Shown one piece after another: positions 9,115-17,799 of a DNA stretch of 64,000 nucleotides (its first letter is position 1; each line of letters starts with the position of its first letter). The DNA is from SG8-4 sp964598225. Lineage in GTDB: Bacteria; Planctomycetota; Phycisphaerae; Sedimentisphaerales; Anaerobacaceae. The notes under the pieces were generated by a model. The model saw only the letters and a program-made list of their open reading frames with translations. It did no database searches and had not been told where the DNA came from. The DNA lies in the NCBI GenBank assembly GCA_964598225.1, contig CAZRBG010000015.1, positions 1 to 64,000 of the forward strand, in the 5' to 3' direction. A program made the translations under genes and the position numbers.

Positions 9115-10728
9115 TCAGGGAGCCGGAAATAATCTGATCGTATCTACCCACACGACATCGCGATCTTCGGGCTCTTGCCCGGAATCCTCTCCGCCGCCGA
9201 GGCCGAACGTTACCTTGTTGATGCTGGTCAAATCGACCCCTTCGGCAGCGAACTGCTCCATCGGAATCCGCCACTCGCGCCATATCTCCGACTGGCACGC
9301 ATACGTAAACGGATGCTCGACTTTTGCACTTTGGCCTGTCGCGTCCTCCAGAGTTACATACATCGGATGTTCGAGGTTATTGTCGTCCCCGGCGAACAGT
9401 ATCGACAGCGTCCCGACTCCATGAGCGGTCAGGTCCTGCGGACTGTCGAAAGTCCGCGTTGCCTCGGTGAAATATGGCGGCCACTGGTTCTGGAATTCGA
9501 AACGCATGGAGTAATTGCCCTGGTCGTCTGCCGCGAGGAAGACGTATTCGACGCCCGCCTCTTCGATATTATCTACCCATGCCGCTCGTATGGAGGCATC
9601 ATCCGTATAAGACTGAAATCCGTCCACGATTACGTGATCTGCCGTCGTAAAGCTCCAGGTGTGGCCCGTGACAGTGCCGGAAGGGCCGACCTGATCGACC
9701 CGCCACTGATAGCTCTGCCCGAGCTCGAGCGGCCCCGGGCTGAAGGCAGCACCGGTGGGGTCCGGCTCGATCTTCTGCATCTCTCCCGGCTTGCCGAACC
9801 AAACCTCGCGGGAAGTCGCGAAATCCCCCTCTATCCAGCTAAGAGTTGCATCAATGGATACATCGGTGGCGCCGTCTGCCGGGTTGGGCATTACCGCCGC
9901 CGGCCCCGCGGACGTGCTGAAGACGTTGTCGAACGTGCAGTGGTAGCCCGCCGGCTGTTCTTGCTCGTTCTGTGCGAAGATGCCGCTGACGCCGCTGAGG
10001 AAGGGCTCATTGCTGCCCGCGTCCTCCTCCCACGGGTCATTGCCGCTGGTATCGACCATTGTTGCCGTCTTCGCCACGAGCGGGCCGCCCTTATATTCGT
10101 ACAGATAGCCCGTTACGTAGGTGGGGTCCGAGCCGAGAACGTCCATCTCCGCGTAATAGCTGCGCGCGTGATTGAGACCCGGCACATAAACCACCAGCCC
10201 CAGTTCTTCTTCATTTCTCATTATGTTCTGCATATTGACGACCTTCTCGATGTCTATTCTCAGGTTTGCCGGGCCGTCCTCCCAGTTCACGTGCATGACG
10301 TAGACCTGCGGTGCGAATAGACCCGGCGCAACGCCGGTTATCGATCCGTCGGGGTCAATGATAATGGTCGCCCTTGCGAGCAGGCCGCAGTAGTTCCGGG
10401 AGGCGTCTCCCGTGACGTTCACGACGGCTCCGACGCGGACGTCGGCGAATTTCTCATCGCTGGCGATCCCGGCCCCGAATGCCGAGCCTCCGGTTTCGGT
10501 CGAGGTAGTCTCGTCGAGGCTGAGGTACTTGTTGCCGTTCGGATCGGTCAGGACCGTGTGCGTGAATGTCTTGGTCAGGTCCGGGAAGGGATCGAACTGC
10601 CAGGTCGCCAGATCGAGCTGGTCGCCGTCGAAGCTCTCGAACCAGTCGGCCCTAACGGTGCCGCAGGCCAGCACGATCAATCCGGCCAGTATTAAGGTGA
10701 TTGCGTTGCTTGTGATTTCTCTGCACAT
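9115..10728 (-). CDS. Secreted multi-domain beta-sandwich protein
   Basis: A 537-aa exported protein. The signal peptide spans about residues 8-27 (ITLILAGLIVLACGTVRA). The N-terminal part (about 28-270) looks like a concanavalin/LamG-type sandwich (DWFESFDGDQLDLATWQFD, then CTFDNVFST). Residues about 280-365 read as an Ig/FnIII-like unit (PNPADGATDVSIDATLSW, YQWRVDQVGP, HTWSFTTAD), a pattern very common in Planctomycetota surface proteins. The C-terminal 170 residues (GFQSYTDDASIRAAWVD to the end) look like a carbohydrate-binding-type sandwich. No catalytic motif is evident. AGGAGGAAC precedes the ATG. It is likely a cell-surface or extracellular glycan-binding protein. Confidence 0.7.
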   Translation of the reverse strand: MCREITSNAITLILAGLIVLACGTVRADWFESFDGDQLDLATWQFDPFPDLTKTFTHTVLTDPNGNKYLSLDETTSTETGGSAFGAGIASDEKFADVRVGAVVNVTGDASRNYCGLLARATIIIDPDGSITGVAPGLFAPQVYVMHVNWEDGPANLRIDIEKVVNMQNIMRNEEELGLVVYVPGLNHARSYYAEMDVLGSDPTYVTGYLYEYKGGPLVAKTATMVDTSGNDPWEEDAGSNEPFLSGVSGIFAQNEQEQPAGYHCTFDNVFSTSAGPAAVMPNPADGATDVSIDATLSWIEGDFATSREVWFGKPGEMQKIEPDPTGAAFSPGPLELGQSYQWRVDQVGPSGTVTGHTWSFTTADHVIVDGFQSYTDDASIRAAWVDNIEEAGVEYVFLAADDQGNYSMRFEFQNQWPPYFTEATRTFDSPQDLTAHGVGTLSILFAGDDNNLEHPMYVTLEDATGQSAKVEHPFTYACQSEIWREWRIPMEQFAAEGVDLTSINKVTFGLGGGEDSGQEPEDRDVVWVDTIRLFPAP

Positions 10729-10821
10729 GATGTTCCTCCTTCAAATATTATAGAATAATCTAAATTCACTCTATAACAGCAATTAGACCATATCAGCCGC
10801 ATTTTTACAAGAAAAATATGC

Positions 10822-11004
10822 TTCATCCGGTTAATGAGTAGGTCGCTGCATAGATCGGGACCCTGGGATTAGATCGAGAGAAAAATCGTTTGGGCAGATG
10901 GCCAAATTAGGGCAGCCAGGGGGGTAATTTGGACATCTGGGGCCCCGAACGATTTTTCTCGGTCTTTGGGGATCGCCATGTTGCCTACGCATTAGCCGGA
11001 TGAA
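10822..11004. mobile_element. MITE-like palindromic element, copy 1 (183 bp)
   Basis: The terminal inverted repeats begin TTCATCCGG (10822) and end CCGGATGAA (11004). Over 22 bp the two ends match at 19. The whole unit folds back on itself: internal pairs include AGAAAAATCGTT with AACGATTTTTCT, and CAGATG-CAAATTA with TAATTT-CATCTG. AAAAATAT stands directly on both sides (10814-10821 region and 11007-11014 region) and may be a target duplication. It has no coding capacity. A shorter relative lies at 13058-13165. Confidence 0.7.
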
Positions 11005-11366
11005 CCAAAAATATTCCCACTTTTCCCCTTCCGCTCGGCACGAAGCAATGCAGGTCTTGCACCGCCTACCAGCCGCGACCTGCCAGCACGAGAGGGATCA
11101 CATAAGAAGAACAAGTTGTAAAAAGGATGTGTCCTCATAGCTTTCCCAAGATGCGTTTTTTTCCTGACGCAAAATACGTTTTTCCCTGATATACGGAGTT
11201 GTGCCCCGGCGGGTATGTATATTGATACAAAATGGGTGAAAGGTTCTCAGTTCTCGTCGGCGACTGCTGTGGTTGGCGCAAGCGCAACCGCGCCCGCCTG
11301 CCAGACGAATTGGAGCAGCGTCCGGCCGAGCCTCGAGTCTCTGGGCGATCTCTTTGTACGGTAAGA
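11005..11366. other. Gene-free stretch
   Basis: Apart from a weak inverted pair GCAGGTC/GACCTGC near 11050-11085 and a small hairpin GGTTGGCGCAAGCGCAACC near 11270, no gene, promoter or RNA could be supported here. Open frames in it are shadows of the neighbouring oxidoreductase gene. Confidence 0.4.
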
Positions 11367-11401
11367 ATTAACCACCACTCCTTAATGGAGCGGTGGTTAA
11401 T
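11367..11401 (-). terminator. Strong hairpin downstream of the Gfo/Idh gene
   Basis: ATTAACCACC (11367-11376) pairs with GGTGGTTAAT (11392-11401). After one mismatch, CTCC pairs with GGAG around a TTAAT loop. It sits 29 bp past the minus-strand stop at 11430, where a terminator is expected. The following minus-strand bases are only moderately U-rich. Confidence 0.6.
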
Positions 11402-11429
11402 CTTGTTCGAATTGCTTCCTGCTCGAGAC

Positions 11430-12881
11430 TCAGACCTTATCCGGATCAGGCACCTGGAAGCCGGGACGATTGGCGTTCTTCAACAGCTCGTTCGCTGCAT
11501 CGGCGTAAGCTCCCGTGTGAGTCTCGGTCTCAGGATTGAAGTTCAGCCATGGCCCTACGATGTAGTCGGTTCCGTCTTCCGGAAGGCCGACTCCTTCGCT
11601 CATGATCTCGTGAAGCTTCATGAAATGCTCGTAAGCGTCCGTGTCCTCGCCGAAGCTCCCTGCCTTGGCATTGAAGGGCACGGCCCTGCCCAGACGATAC
11701 GAGTTGTTCATGAGATGGCCGACAACGCATCCGCGATGCGCGTCCACTACGTTGCCGTTCGCCATCGACGGATCGTTGGCTCTACAGGCTGCGATGAAGC
11801 TGCCCCAGTTGCCGCCGGGTGTGACGTCGCCGCGCGGGATGTCAAAGTTTTCACCTTTGTCGCTGCCTTTGGGGTAATATTTTCCTCTGATGATCTTGCC
11901 GCCGTCTTCGAAGTAGTACTCGTTCTCGACCTGGCGCTGATAGCCGTCATAGTTGACGTTGCGAACGTTGAAGTACACCCACTGTCCGTTGGGATATTCG
12001 GCCATACCGAACATGGTGTTCGGCGTCTCGCCCTGGTCTTTCCACTTAAAACGTCCGCCGAGAGCCATGGCGCGGACCGGGTGCGTCAATCCCTTGTCCA
12101 GTGCCCAGTAGGCCATGTCGAGCTGGTGCGTGCCCTGGTTGTTCATGTCGCCGTTGCCGGTTTCCCAGAACCAGTGCCAGTCGTAATGGACGTAATTGTC
12201 ATGGTATTGATCGATGATCGCCGGGCCTCGCCACAGATTCCAGTCGAGATGGGCCGGCGGCGCCGAAGGAATCTCGAAACCTATGCCGCTTCGTGGTTTG
12301 CAGCAGTACCCGTATGAAATTTTCAGCTTGCCGAACTTGCCCGAGCGAATGAGGTCGTGCAGACCGGCGTTGCGCGAGCTGCTGCGCCTTTGCGTTCCGT
12401 GCTGAATGACGACGCCGTACTTTTTCTGGGCCTCGACACAGACGCGGCCTTCGGCAACGTCGTGGCTCATCGGTTTTTCCACGTAGACGTGCTTGCCCGC
12501 CTGGGCCGCCCAGATGGTCATCAGCGAATGCCAGTGGTTCGGCGTGGCGATGGAAATCGCGTCCAGGTTCTTATCGTCGAGCGCTTCGCGAACGTCTTTA
12601 ACGCCGCGGCAGGCGTACTTGCCGTCGACCTTCCCTTCGAGCCACTTCATCTTACCGTTCAGCACTCGCTCGTCCGGATCGATGAGATAGGCGACCTCCA
12701 CGTTGTCCTGATCGAGCCAGCCCTTGATATGGCTGCCGCCTCGACCGTGTACGCCGGCGACGGCTATGCGAAGTCGGTTATTGGCGCCGGCTCGAGCGGT
12801 GGATTTAGTGCCGAAAATCGCAAATGCACTTCCGGTTGCTAACGAATCTTTTAAGAATTTGCGTCTGGTTGTTTTAGACAT
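11430..12881 (-). CDS. Tat-exported Gfo/Idh/MocA oxidoreductase
   Basis: NAD(P)-dependent sugar oxidoreductase family, 483 aa, predicted periplasmic. The Tat leader is TTRRKFLKDSLATGSAFAIF. The Rossmann fold starts LRIAVAGVHGRGGSHIKG. AISIATPNHWHS and GKHVYVEKPMSHDVAEG (EKP motif) are hallmark cofactor and catalytic segments. MNNQGTHQLDMAYWAL carries the conserved His. The frame opens further upstream, but ATG 12881 is chosen because it starts the Tat signal and has AGGAGC at proper distance. Known relatives oxidise sugars or cyclitols; the substrate here is unknown. It stands alone between two copies of a palindromic element, with a near-perfect 19-bp palindrome upstream. Confidence 0.85.
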   Translation of the reverse strand: MSKTTRRKFLKDSLATGSAFAIFGTKSTARAGANNRLRIAVAGVHGRGGSHIKGWLDQDNVEVAYLIDPDERVLNGKMKWLEGKVDGKYACRGVKDVREALDDKNLDAISIATPNHWHSLMTIWAAQAGKHVYVEKPMSHDVAEGRVCVEAQKKYGVVIQHGTQRRSSSRNAGLHDLIRSGKFGKLKISYGYCCKPRSGIGFEIPSAPPAHLDWNLWRGPAIIDQYHDNYVHYDWHWFWETGNGDMNNQGTHQLDMAYWALDKGLTHPVRAMALGGRFKWKDQGETPNTMFGMAEYPNGQWVYFNVRNVNYDGYQRQVENEYYFEDGGKIIRGKYYPKGSDKGENFDIPRGDVTPGGNWGSFIAACRANDPSMANGNVVDAHRGCVVGHLMNNSYRLGRAVPFNAKAGSFGEDTDAYEHFMKLHEIMSEGVGLPEDGTDYIVGPWLNFNPETETHTGAYADAANELLKNANRPGFQVPDPDKV

Positions 12882-12919
12882 GTCTGATGCTCCTGAAAAA
12901 AAAAGTGTAACCGCCAATG

Positions 12920-12938
12920 TCCTATGGACTCCATAGGA
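12920..12938. promoter_or_regulatory. Operator-like 19-bp palindrome
   Basis: TCCTATGGA-C-TCCATAGGA is a perfect inverted repeat of 9-bp arms around one base. It lies 39-57 bp upstream of the Gfo/Idh start at 12881, where a LacI/GntR-type operator would sit. No cognate regulator is in the window, and only the symmetry supports the call. Confidence 0.4.
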
Positions 12939-13057
12939 GAACACAAACGAACACGAATATGGTTTATTCTTGACATAATCACCAGACTCTAATCTTTGAT
13001 TCTGCGATTCTAACGGGTGCCTTGTCCTTTTTCAACGTCTTCTTCGATAAAAAAGGG

Positions 13058-13165
13058 TTCTTCCGGTTAATGCGTAGGTAAGATGGCCATCCCAAAGACC
13101 AAGAAAAATCGTTCGGCCCCCGGAGCGCCGATCTACGCGGGCGACCTACTCATTATCCGGATGAA
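13058..13165. mobile_element. MITE-like palindromic element, copy 2 (108 bp)
   Basis: The ends TTCTTCCGG (13058) and CCGGATGAA (13165) are inverted repeats matching at 19 of 22 positions. The left half is closely similar to the inverted right half of copy 1 (10822-11004), including CAAAGACC and AGAAAAATCGTTCGG. It lacks the inner palindrome of copy 1 and has no coding capacity. The two copies flank one gene. Confidence 0.65.
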
Positions 13166-13274
13166 GCTGTTTTTGTACCTGTGGCCGGCTATGACTACAG
13201 AAGCTCCGTCATCGAACAGGCACCCGCGTCAGGATTTGTTTCGCACCTATTACGCCTCCGTTTTAGCCGATAAC

Positions 13275-13309
13275 GAAAAAAGGCCGACAATCGCAAGTGA
13301 TTGCCGGCC
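13275..13309 (-). terminator. Rho-independent terminator of tRNA-Phe
   Basis: On the minus strand an 11-nt arm GGCCGGCAATC pairs with GATTGTCGGCC (one G-T pair) around ACTTGC and is followed directly by TTTTTT. It lies 16 bp past the tRNA 3' end. This is the clearest intrinsic terminator in the window. Confidence 0.85.
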
Positions 13310-13324
13310 AGGGCCTTGCATCAA

Positions 13325-13397
13325 TGGGCAGGGGCGGATTCGAACCGCCGACACACGGATTTTCAATCCGTTGCTCTACCAACTGAGCTACCTGCCC
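13325..13397 (-). tRNA. tRNA-Phe (GAA)
   Basis: A 73-nt cloverleaf without encoded CCA. The acceptor stem is GGGCAGG/CCTGCCC with discriminator A. The D arm is GCTCAGTTGGTAGAGC. The anticodon stem ACGGA/TCCGT encloses loop TTGAAAA, giving anticodon GAA. The variable loop is GTGTC and the T arm is GGCGG-TTCGAAT-CCGCC. An intrinsic terminator follows at 13275-13309. Confidence 0.97.
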
Positions 13398-13812
13398 TCT
13401 GCGCAATCTGTTCTATTCTAAAAATCAATAACACATCAGCAGAATTGTGAATAATTTACAGCAGGAAAATATAGGTTGCAAGAAAATAACCTCAAAACTT
13501 AGCGATTTTCAGCAGTTATAAGTGTCTGCGAAACAATCGGATTCCTCTGGTCACGCCGCATGGTAGACACTCTCTTATATCGGAGATAAAAACCGACCGG
13601 AATTGATGAAAAATGCCCGGGTCTGCCGATAATAATATGTTGTGCGATCTTTGGTATTTGATTCTTGCAGATTGGACCGGCCTGAAACAAGCCGACCCGT
13701 TTTGATCTTCGCTGAATCTACGGCCGACCGGCCGTGGCGTTTTGGTCAATCTGTGCGAATGTTTTGAATTATAGTGTTGATTTAAGCCCAATGTAGAAGG
13801 GGGCCTGAAAAG
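13398..13812. other. Gene-free stretch between tRNA-Phe and the entericidin-like gene
   Basis: It should hold the divergent promoters of both genes. A small palindrome ACGGCC-gacc-GGCCGT lies near 13720-13735. No coding sequence or further RNA could be supported; short open frames here show no protein-like composition. Confidence 0.4.
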
Positions 13813-13947
13813 ATGGTTAAGAGAGTACTTCTTCCGATCATCCTAATCGCCGCAGCTATTTCCTCCATAGGCTGCAAAACTGTACAGGGTATTGGCGGTG
13901 ATATTACCTGGCTCGGCGAAAAAGGTGAGCAAGCGGTAGAACGATAA
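13813..13947 (+). CDS. Entericidin-like small lipoprotein
   Basis: A 44-residue protein below normal gene-finder limits: a basic start MVKRVLL, a hydrophobic stretch PIILIAAAISSIGC whose last residues form a lipobox with Cys22, then KTVQGIGGDITWLGEKGEQ and a short charged end. Entericidin A/B family members have the same size, a lipobox cysteine followed by a NT(x)G(x)G(x)D pattern, and a small amphipathic helix. They are envelope lipoproteins, linked in E. coli to stress and an antidote/toxin pair. Only one copy is present here, so no pair is claimed. A purine-rich AGAAGGGGG lies upstream. Confidence 0.75.
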   Translation: MVKRVLLPIILIAAAISSIGCKTVQGIGGDITWLGEKGEQAVER

Positions 13948-14026
13948 TGTTTGGTTTGTTCACCTGCATCGGGTTTTTACTCGACAGAGTGAAGACTCAA
14001 AAATCAGGTGAGTTCTTTGATTCACC

Positions 14027-16396
14027 TTATCGGAACTTACTTCCGGCCGGTATATTGCTGCCTTGCCCGTTTTCTATGGTTGGTTGATCGGCTAGATCAA
14101 TCTGCAAGAACGAGCCGGACTTTTGCCCTGCGCTCTTTTCGACTCGGGCATAACTCTCGAGCATCGAAAGCAAGCTGAGGAAATAGCTAAGGGTGCTTTC
14201 GGCTCCCTGATTTGCGTTAACGCCGTCATCCATTAGTCCGTCATTACAGCCTTTAGTCCTGAAATCGTATAACGGAGTGCTTAAGTCATTAGCACCGAGG
14301 AACCAGTCAAAGGCCTTTCTCTGGAGCTTCAGGAACCTCATATCGCCGGTGGCGTCATAAGCCGATCCCAGCATTCTGACCGTGCTGGCGGCTTCGAGCG
14401 GCTGCTGGTCGAACGTTGCTCTCTTTCCGCCCCGTTCGTACCATCCGTTGCATCCGATGAAGCTGAAATGATCGCTCTTGAGAGTATTTGCCAAAAGGAA
14501 CTCGCAGGATTCCAGCGCTGCCGACGTATATTTTTCGTTGCCGGATGCCAAGCCCGCAACAAACAGAGCATGAGGCAGCACGGCGTTGTCATACGTCAAT
14601 ATATCCTCGAACCACTGCCAGTCCGGATAGGCGTTCTCCTGATACTGAGTCACGAGTCCGTCGGCGGCTAATTCCAACTGGCGTTTGATGTCGCTGGCGC
14701 CCGGGAACTGTTTGAGATAATCGCTCATGCCGAATATGGAGTACGCCATACCTCTCGGCAATTTCCTCTGGACGTGTTCGACGGACTTGTCGAAACAGTC
14801 TTTGGCGATAGACAGATATTCCGGTGTTGGCGACTTGGCCATAACCGTCCCGAACGCCCACAGTAGCCGGCCAAGTGCATCATGTGCGGGCTCATTTTCC
14901 CACCACTTCCTGTCGAAATCCATGAAGTTTCTGACCGTGCCGTCCTCTCTCTGGGAATACATCGTAAAAGACAGATACGTATCGAGCAGTTTCAGGGCTT
15001 TTGGCTCGTGGTACTGGTTGTAGTACTCAACCATAGCGATCAGGGCCCTCGCGTTATCATCGGTGCAGTAGCCGAATTCGCGATTGGGTATCGCATACTT
15101 CGCATGCTGATATATGCCCGTGTCGTCCGTCAGCTTTGCCAGGTGATCCAGAGACGGTTCGGGAAGCTCGATGCTGGATATCGTCTCGGCTGCCGAGAGC
15201 TTCGCCCGCATTACAATACCCGACGGAGAACGTTTTGAATTAAACAACTCCCAGTATTTGTGGCCTATATTCGGCCATGTTCTGGATCTGCCGTACTCGT
15301 ATGCCTGTCTTCTCAGCGAATAGAATAGCGAATCATTCTTTAGTATCTCGACTATTGCCCGGGCCGTCTCGTCAGGATCCCCGAAGTTGACCAGTTTTCC
15401 GCGCCCCTCCGCCAGAAGCTCGGTGGCCGCCCAATACGGAGTCGAAACGACCGCCTTACCCACACCAACTGCGAATGACAGCGTTCCGCTGGTCAGTTGT
15501 TTTTCGTTAAGGTACGGAGTGACGTAGATGTCGGCTGCGCAGAGGAAGTTGTGAAGCTCCTGGTCGTCTACAAACCTGTTGTGGAATATTACATGGTCCT
15601 GCAGGTTCAGGTCCTTAACCATCTGCTGCAAGCTGAACCGATAGGACTCGCCTTCGTGTTTCAATATGTTCGGATGCGTCATTCCAAGTATTATGTAGAT
15701 GACCGAGGGATCGGTTTTTATGACCTCGGGCATGGCTTTCAGCATTACTTCTATGCCCTTGTTCTTGCTCAGCAGGCCGAACGTCAGAATCGTCTTTCGA
15801 TCTTCCAGGCCGAACTTATGCTTATAGTAGTTGCTGTCAACGAAGGGCAGATCGGGTATGCCGTGCGGGATCAACTTCACCGTCTCGGTCGGAACGCCGT
15901 AGATGTCCCGCAGCATGCCGACGCCTCGCTCGTTCATGGTGACGACGTTTGTCGAGGCGCTGCAAACGTCCACCATCGACCGGTGGAAATCCGGATTGGG
16001 GTCATCGATTACCGTATGAAGCGTGGTTATTACCGGAGCCTTAAGTCTGTTGAGCAGCAAGCTCAAATACGATCCCGCCCGCCCGCCGAAGAGGCCGAAT
16101 TCGTGCTGGACCGACACGATGTCGACGTGGCTGAAATTGATATAATCGGCGGCACAGATGTAGTCGCTTTTCACATTTTGACGGATTTCGAACTTGACCG
16201 GGTCTTGATACTTCTGGTTTCCGGAACTCATCGCGACCACCAACGGCTCGAATTCACCCCCTCGGCTGCGCTCGGGGCAGGCTCGGGCCGCTACTTCAAT
16301 GCTCTTGGAAAGATCCGACGTGAAGGTCGCAATTCCGCACTTTCTCGGCGGGAAGGTGGAAATAAACACTACTTTTTTCGCGGCACTGTTTGTCAT
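14027..16396 (-). CDS. Two-domain GT4 glycosyltransferase with C-terminal alpha-barrel-like domain
   Basis: A 789-aa cytoplasmic protein. Residues 1 to about 400 form a GT-B fold transferase: FISTFPPRKCGIATFTSDL at the N terminus, VQHEFGLFGG, HGIPDLPF, FGLLSKNKGIEVML, and a donor-site region (YVTPYLNEKQLTSGTLSFA) of the GT4 class. Residues about 410-760 (LDHLAKLTDDTGIYQHAKY, GYCTDDNARALIAMVEYY, NEPAHDALGRLLWAFGTVM) look like an (alpha/alpha) toroid such as six-hairpin glycosidases or cyclases. ATG 16396 is preferred over the TTG two codons upstream. Residues 36-47 include ACPERSRG, an in-frame palindromic insertion. It may build an exported polysaccharide; acceptor and donor are unknown. Confidence 0.85.
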   Translation of the reverse strand: MTNSAAKKVVFISTFPPRKCGIATFTSDLSKSIEVAARACPERSRGGEFEPLVVAMSSGNQKYQDPVKFEIRQNVKSDYICAADYINFSHVDIVSVQHEFGLFGGRAGSYLSLLLNRLKAPVITTLHTVIDDPNPDFHRSMVDVCSASTNVVTMNERGVGMLRDIYGVPTETVKLIPHGIPDLPFVDSNYYKHKFGLEDRKTILTFGLLSKNKGIEVMLKAMPEVIKTDPSVIYIILGMTHPNILKHEGESYRFSLQQMVKDLNLQDHVIFHNRFVDDQELHNFLCAADIYVTPYLNEKQLTSGTLSFAVGVGKAVVSTPYWAATELLAEGRGKLVNFGDPDETARAIVEILKNDSLFYSLRRQAYEYGRSRTWPNIGHKYWELFNSKRSPSGIVMRAKLSAAETISSIELPEPSLDHLAKLTDDTGIYQHAKYAIPNREFGYCTDDNARALIAMVEYYNQYHEPKALKLLDTYLSFTMYSQREDGTVRNFMDFDRKWWENEPAHDALGRLLWAFGTVMAKSPTPEYLSIAKDCFDKSVEHVQRKLPRGMAYSIFGMSDYLKQFPGASDIKRQLELAADGLVTQYQENAYPDWQWFEDILTYDNAVLPHALFVAGLASGNEKYTSAALESCEFLLANTLKSDHFSFIGCNGWYERGGKRATFDQQPLEAASTVRMLGSAYDATGDMRFLKLQRKAFDWFLGANDLSTPLYDFRTKGCNDGLMDDGVNANQGAESTLSYFLSLLSMLESYARVEKSAGQKSGSFLQIDLADQPTIENGQGSNIPAGSKFR
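16257..16287. repeat. Short palindromic repeat inserted in the glycosyltransferase ORF
   Basis: The segment reading CTCGGCTGCGCTCGGGGCAG (within 16261-16280) encodes CPERSRG on the minus strand. This peptide is recognisable in many environmental genomes as the translation of a dispersed palindromic repeat. It breaks the otherwise normal GT4 sequence between a helix (SIEVAA) and a strand (EFEPLVVAM) without disturbing the frame. Confidence 0.55.
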
Positions 16397-16715
16397 CCGC
16401 AAAGATCCATTTTAGACGAATAAATCACGTTTAACCAGTCTAAGGGAAGTAGCTCCCTCCGTCAAGACATTTTTCGATCTTTGGCAACGTATGTCAGCAC
16501 GTGGAACAGTTACCGTTGTCGGAGACTTAATTTGCCCGGATTGCAAAGCCATAAGGGCACATTATACCCAAAATACACATTTTCATGTTTTGCGCCTCCC
16601 CCCTTCGCGAGGACAGGTTTTTGATAGATGCTCGAGAAGTGTATTTTCCGTTGACATTCAATGCACTGCTTTCTATCCTTGAGCATTTCCATAAGTACAC
16701 TATGAAAGGGCAGAT
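16397..16715. other. Intergenic region between divergent genes
   Basis: Separates the glycosyltransferase gene (minus) from the MscS-like gene (plus) and should contain both promoters. No convincing hexamer pair, RNA or protein was recognised. Short open frames here are not protein-like. Confidence 0.35.
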
Positions 16716-17789
16716 ATGCTGGCGGACATAGAAAACCTGCAACCTTTGATTTGGCTCTACGGTATAGCGCTGCTGGTCGGGTTAACAGGCCATTTCGTTG
16801 TCTTCAGGATAGTCCAACGGTTGACCAGACATACGGAAGTGACGCTGGATAATACGTTTGTGACTCACTGCTTCAGGCCGTTACAGTGGATAATCATTCT
16901 GCTCATCGTGCGTATGGCCGGTGAACTGCCCGATACGGAAGAAAAGGTCCAGCAGGGTATCGACCATATACTCGCCCTTATACTTATTGCTCTTTTTGCC
17001 TGGTTCGTTATCAGGATGACAAACGTCCTGGAAGACTACGTGCTCACCCGTTTCGACGTGGCGGTAAAGGATAACCTCAAGGCGCGCAAGATCCACACAC
17101 AATTCAAAGTGCTAAAACGAATCGCCATAGTTATCGTCGGCATTCTCGCCCTCGGGTCAATGCTGATGACGTTTGCGAAGGTTCGCCAGCTCGGGACGAC
17201 GATTCTGGCCTCTGCAGGAGTGGTTGGTATCGTTGTGGGTATGGCGGCTCAAAGATTCATTGCGACTGTAATCGCCGGGATTCAGATAGCAGTCACTCAA
17301 CCAATTCGAATCGATGACGTAGTAATAGTCGAGGGCGAATGGGGCCGCATCGAAGAAATTACACTGACCTTCGTCGTGGTAAGGATATGGGATCTCAGGC
17401 GGCTGATCTTGCCCATAACGTATTTCATCGAGAAGCCGTTTCAAAACTGGACGCTAATTTCCGCCGATATCCTGGGTACCGTCTATCTGTACACCGATTA
17501 CACCGTTCCCACCGATGCGGTCAGAGAAGAGCTTCAAAAGATCCTGAAGAAGTCCGATTACTGGGACGGCAAGGTCTGCGTGCTGCAGGTTACAAACGCG
17601 ACAGATCGATCGGTGGAGATCAGAGCGCTCATGAGTGCGGCCGACGCGTCATTAGCCTGGAATCTTCGCTGCGAAGTAAGAGAGAAGCTGGTCGAATTCA
17701 TCAAGAGGGAATATCCGGAGGCGCTTCCAAAGGTAAGAGCCGAACTAAACCGGTTGGATATCTCAAACGAGGAGACGGCGGCGGAATAG
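16716..17789 (+). CDS. MscS-family mechanosensitive channel
   Basis: A 357-aa inner-membrane protein that would release solutes on hypo-osmotic shock. There are about four hydrophobic segments: residues 10-33, 48-66, 83-103 and 135-155. The pore helix follows (LASAGVVGIVVGMAAQRFIATVIAGIQ-type Gly/Ala packing near residues 163-190). The MscS beta domain (IRIDDVVIVEGEWGRIEEITL) and the segment YFIEKPFQNWT come next. The C-terminal 100 residues are alpha/beta. AAAGGGCAG precedes the ATG. It is divergent from the glycosyltransferase and convergent with a tiny membrane protein. Confidence 0.9.
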   Translation: MLADIENLQPLIWLYGIALLVGLTGHFVVFRIVQRLTRHTEVTLDNTFVTHCFRPLQWIIILLIVRMAGELPDTEEKVQQGIDHILALILIALFAWFVIRMTNVLEDYVLTRFDVAVKDNLKARKIHTQFKVLKRIAIVIVGILALGSMLMTFAKVRQLGTTILASAGVVGIVVGMAAQRFIATVIAGIQIAVTQPIRIDDVVIVEGEWGRIEEITLTFVVVRIWDLRRLILPITYFIEKPFQNWTLISADILGTVYLYTDYTVPTDAVREELQKILKKSDYWDGKVCVLQVTNATDRSVEIRALMSAADASLAWNLRCEVREKLVEFIKREYPEALPKVRAELNRLDISNEETAAE

Positions 17790-17799
17790 ATTTCCTTTG

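Noticed and set aside
9175..10320. 381-residue plus-strand frame
   Set aside because: It mirrors the secreted beta-sandwich gene and has no family-like motifs or start signal.
11232..12317. 361-residue plus-strand frame with Val/Ala-rich sequence
   Set aside because: It is a codon-phase shadow of the Gfo/Idh oxidoreductase on the minus strand.
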